Below are positions 45,896 through 54,327 of a stretch of 64,000 nt of DNA, in pieces. A program made the translations under genes and the position numbers. This stretch comes from Pseudomonadales bacterium (lineage in GTDB: Bacteria; Pseudomonadota; Gammaproteobacteria; Pseudomonadales; Halieaceae): positions 69,842-133,841 of the forward strand of contig JACKNU010000006.1 in NCBI GenBank assembly GCA_024234675.1, given 5' to 3'. Each line of letters starts with the position of its first letter. Position 1 is the stretch's first letter. Under the pieces are notes generated by a model. The model was not told the origin of the DNA. It made no database searches and saw nothing but the letters and a program-made list of their open reading frames with translations.

Positions 45896-46127
45896 CCGTC
45901 CCTCCTGGCGGGCAAAAGGGCGCGGTTATGCCGTAAAAAGTTGAAGAATTCCAGCGAGTTAGGTGTGATTACGGGGGAACGTGACCGCTGGTTTCGGCAA
46001 CGTGACCGGCGATTACGGGAACACCCCGAAAATCGGTCACGTTAAAACGAAACGAGCGGTCACGATCACCCGTAAATGGCGGTCACGATGAAACGGAATG
46101 AGCGGTCACGTTGGTGCGGAATACGCA

Positions 46128-46395
46128 CAGTTGTGCGCTGCTCAGATTTTCGCTTTCGCCCTTGGGGTATACGTACAGCATCCGAAGTTGCTCGTCATCC
46201 ACAGCCCAGTAATAGATAACCCGAATGCCACCGCGCCGTGATGGCAGAGATATCCCGAGTGTACGCCATTGGCGTAGTTGATCAAGTTTTTCTGTATGGG
46301 ATTTTTCCCGTGTTATGGCCTTAGTCAGTTTGAGCCAAAAATCGTCGAAATCTTGTGTCGGTAATCGATTTGATGGAAAAGGACCTTGGTTTCGG
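46128..46395 (-). pseudogene. Second HigB2/RelE-like copy, cut at both ends
   Basis: This reads DDFWLKLTKAITREKSHTEK...RVIYYWAVDDEQLRMLYVYPKGESENLSS without the nonsense codon of the first copy. Its 3' end is replaced by IS21 element 1 and its 5' end is interrupted by IS21 element 2. The long frame to 46526 is a chimera with IS sequence. Confidence 0.78.
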
Positions 46396-46580
46396 TGCGT
46401 ATTCCAGACCAAGCCTGCCACTGATTCCAGACGAAGCCTGCCACCCATTCCACGCGAAAGCTGCCACTGATTCCACGGCAAAGCTGCCACCCCGGCAGGC
46501 TGCCTGAGATCGCCCCTCGGAGCCAACCGACGCGGGATAACTAACCGGTACTCTTGCCCTTTCCAACTGGAGGGGACCAG

Positions 46581-48122
46581 ATGCCAGCGAAGAGGTTATC
46601 CATGCGTAAAATCAAAGAAGTACTGCGGCTCAAATGGGCCAAAGGCCTGAGCAACCGGCGGATCGCCACGGCCTGCGGGATCGGCCGCCCCACCGTCAGT
46701 GAATACCTGCGCCGGGCCACCGAAGCCGGACTGACCTGGCCCCTGCCGGCCAACCTGGACGATGCCCACCTGGAGCGGCTGTTGTTCCCGCCGCCACCGG
46801 CCTTGCCGGCCGATGCCCGCGGCATTCCCGACTGGGCCGCCATCCGCCAGGAACTCAAGCACAAGAGCGTCACCCTGTTCCTGCTGTGGCAGGAATACCG
46901 CCAGGCGAACCCTGACGGTTACCAGTACAGCTGGTTCTGTGAGCACTACCGGGCCTGGCGCGGCAAGCTGGATGTGGTCATGCGCCAGGACCACCGGGCC
47001 GGCGAGAAGCTGTTTGTCGATTACGCCGGCCAGACCGTCCCGATTATCGATCGATTGTCAGGCGAGATCCGCGAGGCCCAGGTCTTTGTGGCGGTGCTGG
47101 GGGCCTCCAACTACACCTACGCCGAGGCCACCTGGAGCCAGAGCTTGCCAGACTGGATTGGCTCCCATGTCCGCACCTTCCGCTTCCTGGGCGGGGTGCC
47201 GGAACTGGTGGTACCGGACAATCTCAAATCCGGGGTGAGCAAGGCCCACCGCTACGAGCCCGATGCCAATCCGACCTACCAGGACATGGCCTCCCATTAC
47301 GGCGTGGCGGTATTCCCGGCGCGGGTGCGTCGCCCGCGGGACAAGGCCAAGGCGGAGAGCGGGGTACTGGTGGTCGAACGGTGGATCCTGGCTGCGCTGC
47401 GCCACCGCCAGTTCTTCTCCCTGGGCGAGCTCAATAGCGTTATCCGGGACCTGCTGGAAAAACTCAACACCCGGCCCTTCAAGAAGCTGCCGGGCTGCCG
47501 CCGCGAGCACTTCGAGCAGCTGGACCGCCCGGCGCTGCAGCCGCTGCCAGCAGAACCCTACGTCTATGCCGAGTGGAAGAAGGCCCGGGTCCACATCGAT
47601 TACCACGTGGCCGTCGAGGGCCACTACTACTCGGCGCCCTATGCTTTGATCAAGCGGGAGGTCGATGTGCGCATCACCCGCAACACCATCGAGTGTTTCC
47701 ACCGGGGCAACCGGGTGGCCAGCCACGTGCGCTCGCACCACAAGGGGCGGCATACCACCGACCCGTCCCATATGCCCGAGTCTCACCGCCAGGCCGGGGA
47801 GTGGTCACCCGAGCGGTTGATGCGGTGGGCCAGCAAGACCGGGCCCGCTACCGCAAAACTGATCCAGACCGTACTGGGATCGCGCAAGCACCCGCAGCAA
47901 GCCTACCGCGCCTGTCTGGGTATCCTGCGGCTGGGCAAAGCCTATGGCGATGACCGCCTGGAGGCGGCCTGCCGGCGGGCGCTGACCCTGGGCAGCTGCC
48001 GCTACAAGAGCATCGAGTCCATCCTCAAGCACCGGCTGGATGAGCAACCACTGGACGAACAGCAGGAGCTGGCCCTGCCTGATACCCACGACAATATCCG
48101 CGGGCCTGCGTACTACCACTGA
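46581..48122 (+). CDS. istA: IS21 transposase IstA (element 2)
   Basis: A 513-residue IstA with an HTH near residues 4-36 (LRLKWAKGLSNRRIATACGIGRPTVSEYL), FVDYAGQTVPI, VPDNLKSG and PRDKAKAESGV of the DDE core. ATG 46581 has GGAGG upstream; a start at 46554 adds no conserved sequence. Intact. Confidence 0.92.
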   Translation: MPAKRLSMRKIKEVLRLKWAKGLSNRRIATACGIGRPTVSEYLRRATEAGLTWPLPANLDDAHLERLLFPPPPALPADARGIPDWAAIRQELKHKSVTLFLLWQEYRQANPDGYQYSWFCEHYRAWRGKLDVVMRQDHRAGEKLFVDYAGQTVPIIDRLSGEIREAQVFVAVLGASNYTYAEATWSQSLPDWIGSHVRTFRFLGGVPELVVPDNLKSGVSKAHRYEPDANPTYQDMASHYGVAVFPARVRRPRDKAKAESGVLVVERWILAALRHRQFFSLGELNSVIRDLLEKLNTRPFKKLPGCRREHFEQLDRPALQPLPAEPYVYAEWKKARVHIDYHVAVEGHYYSAPYALIKREVDVRITRNTIECFHRGNRVASHVRSHHKGRHTTDPSHMPESHRQAGEWSPERLMRWASKTGPATAKLIQTVLGSRKHPQQAYRACLGILRLGKAYGDDRLEAACRRALTLGSCRYKSIESILKHRLDEQPLDEQQELALPDTHDNIRGPAYYH

Positions 48123-48133
48123 AGGAGAACACC

Positions 48134-48889
48134 ATGCTGAAGCACCCCACCCTGGACAAGCTCCAGGCTCTCAAATTTACCGGGATGGTGGCGGCCCTTG
48201 CCGACCAGATGGCCATGCCGGACATCGAGGAACTGGCCTTCGAGGAGCGCCTCGGCCTGCTGGTGGACCGGGAGATCACCGAGCGGGAGAACCGTCGACT
48301 GACCAGCCGCTTGCGGCGGGCCCGGCTGCGACACAATGCGGCGCTGGAGGACATCGATTACCGGAGCGCCCGCGGGCTGGACAAGGGGTTGATCCAGTCC
48401 CTGGCCGCCTGCCAGTGGGTGAAAGAGCACCTCAATGTCCTCATCACCGGCCCCACCGGCGTGGGCAAGACCTGGCTGGCGTGCGCGCTGGCACACAAGG
48501 CTTGCCGGGAGGGTTACACGGCGCAGTACATCCGGCTGACGCGGTTGCTGCGGGAGCTGATGATCGCCAAGGGCGATGGACGCTATCCGAAGCTGCTGGC
48601 CAATCTCGCCAAGGTCGATGTCCTGATCCTCGATGACTGGGGGCTGATGAAACTGAACGCGGAGAACCGGCGCGATCTGCTGGAGGTGCTGGAGGATCGG
48701 CACGGTTCCCGCTCAACGGTGGCCACCAGTCAGTTGCCCATCGAGGAGTGGCACGCGGTCATCGGCGATCCGACGCTGGCCGACGCCATCCTGGATCGGC
48801 TGGTGCACAACGCCTACAAGATCAATCTGAGAGGAGAGTCCATGCGAAAAGGCAACGCAAAGTTGACGCGCACCACCGGTTCCGAGTAA
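48134..48889 (+). CDS. istB: IS21 helper ATPase IstB (element 2)
   Basis: A 251-residue ATPase with Walker A GPTGVGKTW and Walker B LILDDWGL. It follows istA by 11 nt behind GAAGGAGA. Intact. Confidence 0.93.
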   Translation: MLKHPTLDKLQALKFTGMVAALADQMAMPDIEELAFEERLGLLVDREITERENRRLTSRLRRARLRHNAALEDIDYRSARGLDKGLIQSLAACQWVKEHLNVLITGPTGVGKTWLACALAHKACREGYTAQYIRLTRLLRELMIAKGDGRYPKLLANLAKVDVLILDDWGLMKLNAENRRDLLEVLEDRHGSRSTVATSQLPIEEWHAVIGDPTLADAILDRLVHNAYKINLRGESMRKGNAKLTRTTGSE

Positions 48890-49044
48890 CAATGCAAACC
48901 CCGCGTCGCTACGCTCCGATGGGTGGCAGCTTTGCCCCGGTTTGGGTGGCAGGCTTCACGTGGAATGGGTGGCAGGCTTCAGCGGTTTACGCAGTTTCGG
49001 CGCTATCGGGTCTGCGACGTTCCGGTTGCGGTGATCAAGTGCGT

Positions 49045-49064
49045 CTCCGCGGAGATTTTTTGGT
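49045..49064 (+). repeat. TCTCCGCGGAGA-T6 site
   Basis: TCTCCGCGGAGATTTTTTGG, 132 nt ahead of the intact CopG-type antitoxin; the block equals 43255 and its surroundings. Confidence 0.88.
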
Positions 49065-49176
49065 CGGATTTGATGTACTACATTACTTGGGAGTCGTGTA
49101 TCGCCGGGATGAAATGAAGCTACATTGAGTCGCGTTATATCCGCTCGGGATATGCATCGGAAGGAGAGAGTGGTTT

Positions 49177-49452
49177 ATGGGCAAGGTTAAGAAAATACCC
49201 TCGTTCGCCAATGAGGCAGAGGAGCGGGCATTTTGGGAAAGCCATACCTCAACGGACTATCTCGAGTGGTCAAAGGCCGAGCCGGCATCTTTTCCCAATC
49301 TTAAGCCATCTACCAAAACTATTTCACTGAGGCTTCCAGAGGGTTTACTTGATCAAATCAAGATAGAAGCCAACAAGCGCGATATGCCTTATCAGTCATT
49401 GATAAAAGTCTGGCTCGCCAAAGATGTGGAACGAAGCCGAAAGCCCAGCTAG
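49177..49452 (+). CDS. CopG/BrnA-type antitoxin
   Basis: A 91-residue ribbon-helix-helix antitoxin of the CopG_antitoxin type: IPSFANEAEERAFWESHTSTDYLEW at the N-terminus and TISLRLPEGLLDQIKIEANKRDMPYQSLIKVWL at the DNA-binding C-terminus. AAGGAG precedes the ATG. No BrnT-like toxin is present between the palindromic site and the gene, so it is orphaned. It converges on hicB with no gap. Confidence 0.85.
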   Translation: MGKVKKIPSFANEAEERAFWESHTSTDYLEWSKAEPASFPNLKPSTKTISLRLPEGLLDQIKIEANKRDMPYQSLIKVWLAKDVERSRKPS

Positions 49453-49932
49453 TTATCTCGCTCTCTTTTTTCCGCGGGTCTTTCCGGCAGGTGTCTTGTA
49501 GCCGGCGGGATTTTTTGCGGGTGTTTTTTTCACCATGGCCTTGAGTAGTTCACCTCGAATCACTTTAAGCGCAGTGGTGTAGAGAAAGTGACTTCGATTC
49601 TCCCCCAGCCTGGTGATGTGTTCGTCAATTTCCCGCAATGCGAACATCGGAATGGATATATTGATTCGTTCCTTGGCCGTATTGAGCTTGCTGGTGTCGA
49701 TATCGATAAAGGCCCATGAGCCGCCCTGGAACGCTTCACCCTGCAGTTCCTCAGGATCAGAGGGCTCTGGAATGCCTTCTTCGGATCCCTCAAACAGGGC
49801 TTCGGCTGCTTCCTGAACGGCAGCAGGCAAATTTCTGAGGCTGTCTGCTGCCGCGAAGCAGCCTTCGAAGTCGGGTACTATCGCGCCGTAGGCGGTGCCT
49901 TCATCGTGATGTACATAGACTGGATACAACAT
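49453..49932 (-). CDS. hicB: HicB-type antitoxin with basic tail
   Basis: A 159-residue HicB protein. The RNase H-like domain begins YPVYVHHDEGTAYGAIVPDFEGCFAAADS, and a ribbon-helix-helix (INISIPMFALREIDEHITRLGENRSHFLY) follows. A Lys/Ala/Pro-rich tail (KKTPAKNPAGYKTPAGKTRGKKRAR region) extends the usual length. It remains intact although its toxin gene upstream is mostly deleted. Confidence 0.85.
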   Translation of the reverse strand: MLYPVYVHHDEGTAYGAIVPDFEGCFAAADSLRNLPAAVQEAAEALFEGSEEGIPEPSDPEELQGEAFQGGSWAFIDIDTSKLNTAKERINISIPMFALREIDEHITRLGENRSHFLYTTALKVIRGELLKAMVKKTPAKNPAGYKTPAGKTRGKKRAR

Positions 49933-50002
49933 AGATTCCTCTCACACTCTCAAGCACCCAGCCTGCTTTCCGTAGCCGCTTCACGATATCTTTGCTATTC
50001 AT
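49901..50002 (-). pseudogene. HicA toxin remnant
   Basis: A 33-codon frame beginning MNSKDIVKRLRKAGWVLESVRG, the start of HicA. The SHHQF-type RNase core that should follow is gone; the frame runs straight into the hicB start and ends inside it. The catalytic His is absent. Confidence 0.8.
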
Positions 50003-50019
50003 GTGTGTATGGTACACAC
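50003..50019 (-). promoter_or_regulatory. Putative HicB operator
   Basis: GTGTGTA and TACACAC form 7-bp arms around 3 nt, directly ahead of the hicA start codon. Autoregulation by HicB is inferred. Confidence 0.5.
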
Positions 50020-50105
50020 GAATTTGAGATATTATATAGGGCAAAATTTGATCAAATCAAGCCATATTCCGTGAGTAGGCTGACCTCAAGTGTTTCTTGG
50101 GGGCG

Positions 50106-50123
50106 TCTCCGCGGAGATTTTTG
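50106..50123 (+). repeat. TCTCCGCGGAGA-T5 site
   Basis: TCTCCGCGGAGATTTTTG, 95 nt ahead of copy f. The tail (GGTTTTGATGTTCGCCGGG) matches that of the 40142 site. Confidence 0.88.
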
Positions 50124-50200
50124 ATCGGTTTTGATGTTCGCCGGGTTTACCGGTTTTGCTATGGTTGGTGCAGGCAGATCGGGGGTGTACCCTATCGGCA

Positions 50201-50533
50201 GTGGCGTTTGACTCGTTGGAATACGCGCACCAGCTCGAGGCGGTGGGTATGCCCCGCGAGCAGGCCGAGGTGGCGGCAAAGGGGGTGACCAGAATGTTCA
50301 TCCATAACTTCGATTCGTTGGTGACAAAGGACTACCTGGAAAGCAGATTCGCAGCATCGGATGCGGCGATTCAGGCCCGCTTCGCCGATTTTCGGCTGGA
50401 AATGCAGCGGGAATTCGAGGAAGTTCACCGGGAGACGGGCGATTTACGCAGCACGCTCAAATTGCACTCCTGGATGCTGGCCCTGCTGATGGCGGGCATC
50501 TTCATTCCCCTGGTTCAGAAGTGGATCAGTTAG
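50201..50533 (+). CDS. CCDC90/DUF1640-like protein, copy f (start codon lost)
   Basis: Close to copy b over its whole length but shorter in the coiled coil, ending WMLALLMAGIFIPLVQKWIS. The ATG used in copies a and b is CTA here (50192-50194). GTG 50201 is the next in-frame start and would cost only three residues. It may be weakly translated or silent. Confidence 0.6.
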   Translation: MAFDSLEYAHQLEAVGMPREQAEVAAKGVTRMFIHNFDSLVTKDYLESRFAASDAAIQARFADFRLEMQREFEEVHRETGDLRSTLKLHSWMLALLMAGIFIPLVQKWIS

Positions 50534-50552
50534 GAATGTCCCTCGAGGTTTT

Positions 50553-50664
50553 GGTCGAATGAATTCGACCCTACAGCACCGCTCCCCCCGTAGGGCCGAA
50601 TTCATTCGGCCTGGTGTTGTGGTTTTGCACGGTGATTCATTGGTCGAATGAATTCGACCCTACA
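50553..50664. repeat. REP copy plus REPIN
   Basis: A minus copy at 50553-50575 is followed by an inverted pair at 50589-50611 and 50642-50664. Same order as 40807-40920. Confidence 0.85.
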
Positions 50665-50742
50665 GAGTTCCGGGGCCGGTTTTGATGTTCTGCTGATAAG
50701 GTTTGGGGAGTAGGGTTTAGCAAAACCCCTTGGAGCATGGTC

Positions 50743-51084
50743 ATGGCTGCGATAGCATTTGATCCACTGGAGTACACCCACGCACTCGAACAGTCGGGCT
50801 TTACCCGCGAGCAGGCGGAGTTGGTGGCACAGGTAGGAACAGCCATGTTTGTGCAGAATTTTGACGCCCTGGTAACGCGCGATTATCTGGATACGCGCTT
50901 TGCGGAGTTCGAGTCTCGCATACTGGCGACCATGGAGCTTCGCTTCAAAGACGTGGATACGAAAATGGAGCTTCGCTTCAAGGACGTGGAAGCCAGGTTC
51001 GGTAAGCTCTACATCATGGGCGGTATCATCATTGCCGCCACGGTCATACCCGCTCTGCAGAAGTTGTTCGTCTGGGTGGGTTAG
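50743..51084 (+). CDS. CCDC90/DUF1640-like protein, copy g
   Basis: A 113-residue protein identical in sequence to copy c, with the same upstream leader and REPIN. The block from the REPIN through the start of fragment d/h has been duplicated as a unit between about 40.8-41.4 and 50.55-51.14 kb. Confidence 0.8.
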   Translation: MAAIAFDPLEYTHALEQSGFTREQAELVAQVGTAMFVQNFDALVTRDYLDTRFAEFESRILATMELRFKDVDTKMELRFKDVEARFGKLYIMGGIIIAATVIPALQKLFVWVG

Positions 51085-51086
51085 GC

Positions 51087-51274
51087 CTGGTCCGCGAGCA
51101 GGCCGAGGTGGTGGCAAAGGGGGTGACCAGAATGTTCATCCATAACTTCGATTCGTTGGTGACAAAGGACTACCTGGAAAGCAGATTCGCAGCATCCTGA
51201 AATTGCACTCCTGGATGCTGGCCCTATTGATGGCGGGCATCTTCATTCCCCTGGTTCAAAGCGTGCTGGGCTGA
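51087..51274 (+). pseudogene. CCDC90/DUF1640-like fragment h
   Basis: Begins with the same join as fragment d (LVREQAEVVAKG) but continues as copy f. It carries an out-of-frame deletion after SRFAAS, and the tail (WMLALLMAGIFIPLVQSVLG) resumes in another frame. Confidence 0.72.
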
Positions 51275-51358
51275 TCTTCGTTACGGCTGTCGGGTTTAGT
51301 ACGGGTTTAGGCTTCGGGTTTACGCTTCCTTGTTAATTGCCCGATGGCCCTGCTGGCG

Positions 51359-51378
51359 TCTCCGCGGAGATTTTTTGG
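51359..51378 (+). repeat. TCTCCGCGGAGA-T6 site
   Basis: TCTCCGCGGAGATTTTTTGG, 128 nt ahead of the second RelB-like antitoxin; spacing matches the 35969 site. Confidence 0.88.
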
Positions 51379-51486
51379 TTGGTTTGGATGTTCCGCGAGA
51401 TGCTGCTTGTCAGGTAAGGTGGTAGCGATACCTTGTTGGGGGCAGAGCATACGCCTAGAATGCCAGAAGGTGCAGTTGGAGGAATT

Positions 51487-51726
51487 ATGTCTACTGAGAT
51501 AATGGAGCGCCTCCGTTCCGAGGCTTTGACGCTATCGATGCCTGAGCGGGCCGAACTGGCCCATGATTTACTGGAAAGCCTTGACGCACCCGCTGACGAA
51601 GGTGTTGAAAGTGCCTGGGACGAAGAGATCATCAGGCGAATCGCGCAGATCGATGCAGGGCAGGCTAAACTCCTGAGCCGGGATGAATTCCGAAGGAGAT
51701 TACAGGATAGACTCGGCAATGTGTAG
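51487..51726 (+). CDS. Addiction-module antitoxin, second copy
   Basis: A 79-residue homologue of the antitoxin at 36096 with the same LSMPERAELAHDLLESLDAPADEGVE core and ribosome site GGAGG. Its toxin is mostly deleted. Confidence 0.8.
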   Translation: MSTEIMERLRSEALTLSMPERAELAHDLLESLDAPADEGVESAWDEEIIRRIAQIDAGQAKLLSRDEFRRRLQDRLGNV

Positions 51727-51870
51727 TGCGCTCCATACGGCCAAACGAATTATCCTAAGTCGCTTCCCTTACGATGTAGTCGTAGTCGAAAGGCAAAACG
51801 AGACAATCGTGGTTGCATTCGCTCACCATTCGCGCCAACCCGGCTACGGGCGGGACCGTCTACGTGTTGT
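51726..51870 (+). pseudogene. RelE/ParE-type toxin remnant
   Basis: Starts as GTGCGCTCCATACG, like the toxin at 36335, then jumps to AKRIILSRFPYDVVVVERQNETIVVAFAHHSRQPGYGRDR. About 190 bp of the middle is missing and the frame is shifted. A scrap of the CCDC90-like copy c tail (LFVWMG-stop) follows at 51869-51890. Confidence 0.8.
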
Positions 51871-52005
51871 TCGTCTGGATGGGTTAGTTCCAACCCCGTC
51901 CCGGCTGGCCGCCAGGTCGCTGGCGCTCTTCGCCGGCATGCAGGACAGTCTGATCGGATATACCACGGTGGTTGCCTTTTTGTGCTGTCTTATAACCGAA
52001 AAGCG

Positions 52006-52018
52006 TCTCCGCGGAGAT
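52006..52018 (+). repeat. Palindromic site, left side of IS1182 insertion
   Basis: TCTCCGCGGAGAT ends where the IS begins, so the T tract is lost on this side. Confidence 0.85.
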
Positions 52019-53558
52019 TGTGTGAAAACGGGTTCGATACAGGCATAATTTCTTCGAGTCAATAACAAGAAATTAGTTCTATGCGACACCTACAAGGTCA
52101 AGATCGACTGCAATCCAGCCTTTTACCTGATGCCCTTGAAGATTATGTGGCTCCGGATGACTCTGTTCGTGTGATTGACGCTTTTGTTGACACCCTAAAC
52201 TTTGAAGAATTGGGCTTCAGTAAAGCGACAACAAGCTCCACGGGGCGTAAACCCTACCATCCCGGCGATCTACTGAAGCTATACATATACGGTTATCTCA
52301 ACCGGATTCACACGAGCCGTCGCTTGGAACAAGAATGCCACCGCAACCTGGAGGTTCTCTGGTTGATGCGACGCTTGGCCCCGGACTTCAAAACAATCGC
52401 TGACTTCCGCAAAGACAACGGGAGTGCCATTCGAGGAGCATGCAGGGCGTTTATCATGTTTTGTCGCAGCGCCGGACTGATCAACGGCCGTTTGGTGGGT
52501 ATTGATGGGAGCCGCTTTAAAGCTGCGGCGAGCAAAGACAGAGCGCTGACACGTAGACAGCTTCTTCGTGATCGCAAGCTAATAGACAGTAAGATTGAGG
52601 GTTATCTTGCGCAACTGGAGACTCAGGATGCCGAGGAAACCGTCGATGAAGTGGCGCGAGATAGAGTTCGGGATGCGCTGAACCGCTTGAAGGCTCGATC
52701 TCATCGTTTGAATGAGTATGAATGTGCCATGGATGAACTAGGTAGCAATCAGTATTGTGAAACGGAGCCAGACGCAAGAATAATGCGCTCAGGGCGCGAC
52801 GGAATGATTCTTGGTTATAACGTGCAGAGCGCCGTCGATGCCGACAGTGGACTGATTGTGCACCACCAGGTAACCCAGGATGCTACTGACTCGCGGCAAC
52901 TGCTACCTATGGCGGAAAAAACCAAATCCCTGCTGGGTTCGGATACGCTGGATGTCGTGGCGGACACTGGCTACAGCAATGCCGAGCATCTGGATGCCTG
53001 TGAGCGCCAGGGTATTAATGCTACGGTGCCCCGATCCCCGATTCCCGGAACAGACAAAGAACTCTTTCAAAAGAGCGAGTTCAATTACGACCCAGAGGCT
53101 GATTGCTATACCTGCCCTGCAGGTGAACTATTGCCATATCGTCGGGATGACTTGAGACGTAATCTCAAAATCTATGTAAAGAAAGGATGTTCCCGGTGCG
53201 CGTTACAGGCGAAGTGTGCCAAGTCAGATCAACGAACGCTATCCCGATCCCATTTTGAGGGCGCGATTGCGCGCTCAAATGCGCGACTTAGTTCCAACCC
53301 GAACATCATGACTCAAAGGATGGCTATTGCCGAGCGTCCTTTTGCCGTTTTGAAGCAGGCTATGGGGCTTCGACGCTTTGTATGTCGAGGCATGCAAAGG
53401 ACGGAAGCGGAGCTATCGATAGCGATACTTGGATACAATCTCAGGCGTACTATGAACATAGCGAGTGTACCGGGAATGTTGGCTCTTCTACGGTGAGAGG
53501 GGGCTCACTGCGCTGTGGATGGGATAGCGGAGAGTTCACCAAGCGGGGTTTTCACACA
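52019..53558 (+). mobile_element. IS1182-family element inserted in a palindromic site
   Basis: Inverted ends TGTGTGAAAAC and GTTTTCACACA bound the element. TCTCCGCGGAGAT (13 bp) is present on both sides, at 52006-52018 and 53560-53572, as a target duplication. Confidence 0.85.
52081..53496 (+). CDS. IS1182-family transposase
   Basis: A 471-residue DDE transposase. The N-terminal DUF772-like domain (LPDALEDYVAPDDSVRVIDAFVD, PYHPGDLLKLYIYGYLNRI) leads to a catalytic core with VGIDGSRFKA, VVADTGYSNAEH and late-region Glu in MAIAERPFAVLK. A Cys cluster (CYTCPAG, CSRCALQAKC) is typical of the family. Intact. Confidence 0.9.
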   Translation: MRHLQGQDRLQSSLLPDALEDYVAPDDSVRVIDAFVDTLNFEELGFSKATTSSTGRKPYHPGDLLKLYIYGYLNRIHTSRRLEQECHRNLEVLWLMRRLAPDFKTIADFRKDNGSAIRGACRAFIMFCRSAGLINGRLVGIDGSRFKAAASKDRALTRRQLLRDRKLIDSKIEGYLAQLETQDAEETVDEVARDRVRDALNRLKARSHRLNEYECAMDELGSNQYCETEPDARIMRSGRDGMILGYNVQSAVDADSGLIVHHQVTQDATDSRQLLPMAEKTKSLLGSDTLDVVADTGYSNAEHLDACERQGINATVPRSPIPGTDKELFQKSEFNYDPEADCYTCPAGELLPYRRDDLRRNLKIYVKKGCSRCALQAKCAKSDQRTLSRSHFEGAIARSNARLSSNPNIMTQRMAIAERPFAVLKQAMGLRRFVCRGMQRTEAELSIAILGYNLRRTMNIASVPGMLALLR

Positions 53559-53559
53559 A

Positions 53560-53579
53560 TCTCCGCGGAGATTTTTTGG
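53560..53579 (+). repeat. Palindromic site, right side of IS1182 insertion
   Basis: TCTCCGCGGAGATTTTTTGG, complete with T tract, 178 nt ahead of the CcdA-like gene. Confidence 0.88.
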
Positions 53580-53737
53580 GGGAAATTGATGGGTGACTGG
53601 GAACGTGAAACTATTCCATCTCCTCGCATGCGGCCGTCTGACACCCGACTGCGATTCAGAACCGGATCGTTTGTATCTCTTGTCCGATAGACTTAATGCG
53701 CATACGCTATACGCATTGCTCATGCGGAGAGGCAGCC

Positions 53738-53983
53738 GTGAATTACACCTACGACATCAAAGCACCCAAAAAGCCAACAAATGTGAGTATAAACAGCGAC
53801 TTACTCGATAAAGCAAGGAGCCTCAAAATAAACCTGTCGGCAACTCTTGAGCAGGCCCTGGCAGAGCAGTTGCGGAATGAACAGCGCGCCCAATGGCTGC
53901 GCGAAAATGCTGACGGCATTCACGCATATAACCAATTTGTTGAAACAAACGGCACATTCAGTGATAGCGTCAGGAAATTCTAG
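53738..53983 (+). CDS. ccdA: CcdA-type antitoxin
   Basis: An 81-residue protein with an N-terminal ribbon-helix-helix (KPTNVSINSDLLDKARSLKINLSATLEQAL) and the C-terminal CcdB-binding tail (WLRENADGIHAYNQFVETNGTFSD). GTG 53738 is chosen because GGAGAGG lies just upstream. It overlaps ccdB by one base. Confidence 0.88.
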   Translation: MNYTYDIKAPKKPTNVSINSDLLDKARSLKINLSATLEQALAEQLRNEQRAQWLRENADGIHAYNQFVETNGTFSDSVRKF

Positions 53984-54300
53984 TGGGCCAATTTTATGCG
54001 TATAAGAATCCCAACCCTGCCACTCGCGCCCAGTACCCTTACTTACTGGACATACAAAGTAATTTACTGAGCGAGTTGCGAACAACTGTTGTTATTCCGG
54101 TGACACCCTCCAAACTTGCGGCACCGATGAGTTTGACCCGGCTAAACCCCACCATAGTTATCGACGGCAAAAGCTTTGCCCTCATGACACAAGAGATTTC
54201 AGGCGTAGATCGCAACCGGCTCGGTGCTCAAGCATGTGATTTATCGTCTTACCGCTCAGAAATAATCGCTGCACTCGATTTTGTACTCTCCGGCATATAA
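53983..54300 (+). CDS. ccdB: CcdB-type gyrase toxin
   Basis: A 105-residue CcdB: FYAYKNPNPATRAQYPYLLDIQSNLLSELRTTVVIPV at the start and a C-terminal region ending DFVLSGI, the part that poisons DNA gyrase in the family. Together with ccdA this is one of the few complete toxin-antitoxin pairs here. The start is GTG. Confidence 0.9.
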   Translation: MGQFYAYKNPNPATRAQYPYLLDIQSNLLSELRTTVVIPVTPSKLAAPMSLTRLNPTIVIDGKSFALMTQEISGVDRNRLGAQACDLSSYRSEIIAALDFVLSGI

Positions 54301-54327
54301 CGCTGCCATTCGGCCCAGACCGGCCCG

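Larger units (their letters stand above)
43504..46127 (-). mobile_element. IS21-family element 1
   Basis: The ends begin TGCGTATTTCGG and finish CCGAATACGCA-like (GGAATACGCA), with matching internal subrepeats containing AACGTGACCG and ATCGTGACCG. It carries istA and istB on the minus strand. Flanks differ on each side, with no target duplication. It lies exactly between two copies of the higB-site-copG segment. Confidence 0.82.
46396..48993 (+). mobile_element. IS21-family element 2 with 7-bp target duplication
   Basis: It starts TGCGTATTCCAG and ends GGTTTACGCA. Subterminal repeats include AAGCCTGCCACC in inverted orientation at both ends. The 7-bp duplication GTTTCGG flanks it at 46389-46395 and 48994-49000. 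Removing the element and one duplication restores the sequence seen uninterrupted at about 43196-43210. Confidence 0.92.

Noticed and set aside
46083..46526. 147-codon minus-strand gene
   Set aside because: It is a chimera of the IS21 element 2 left end, a HigB-like fragment and IS21 element 1 sequence, not a natural gene.
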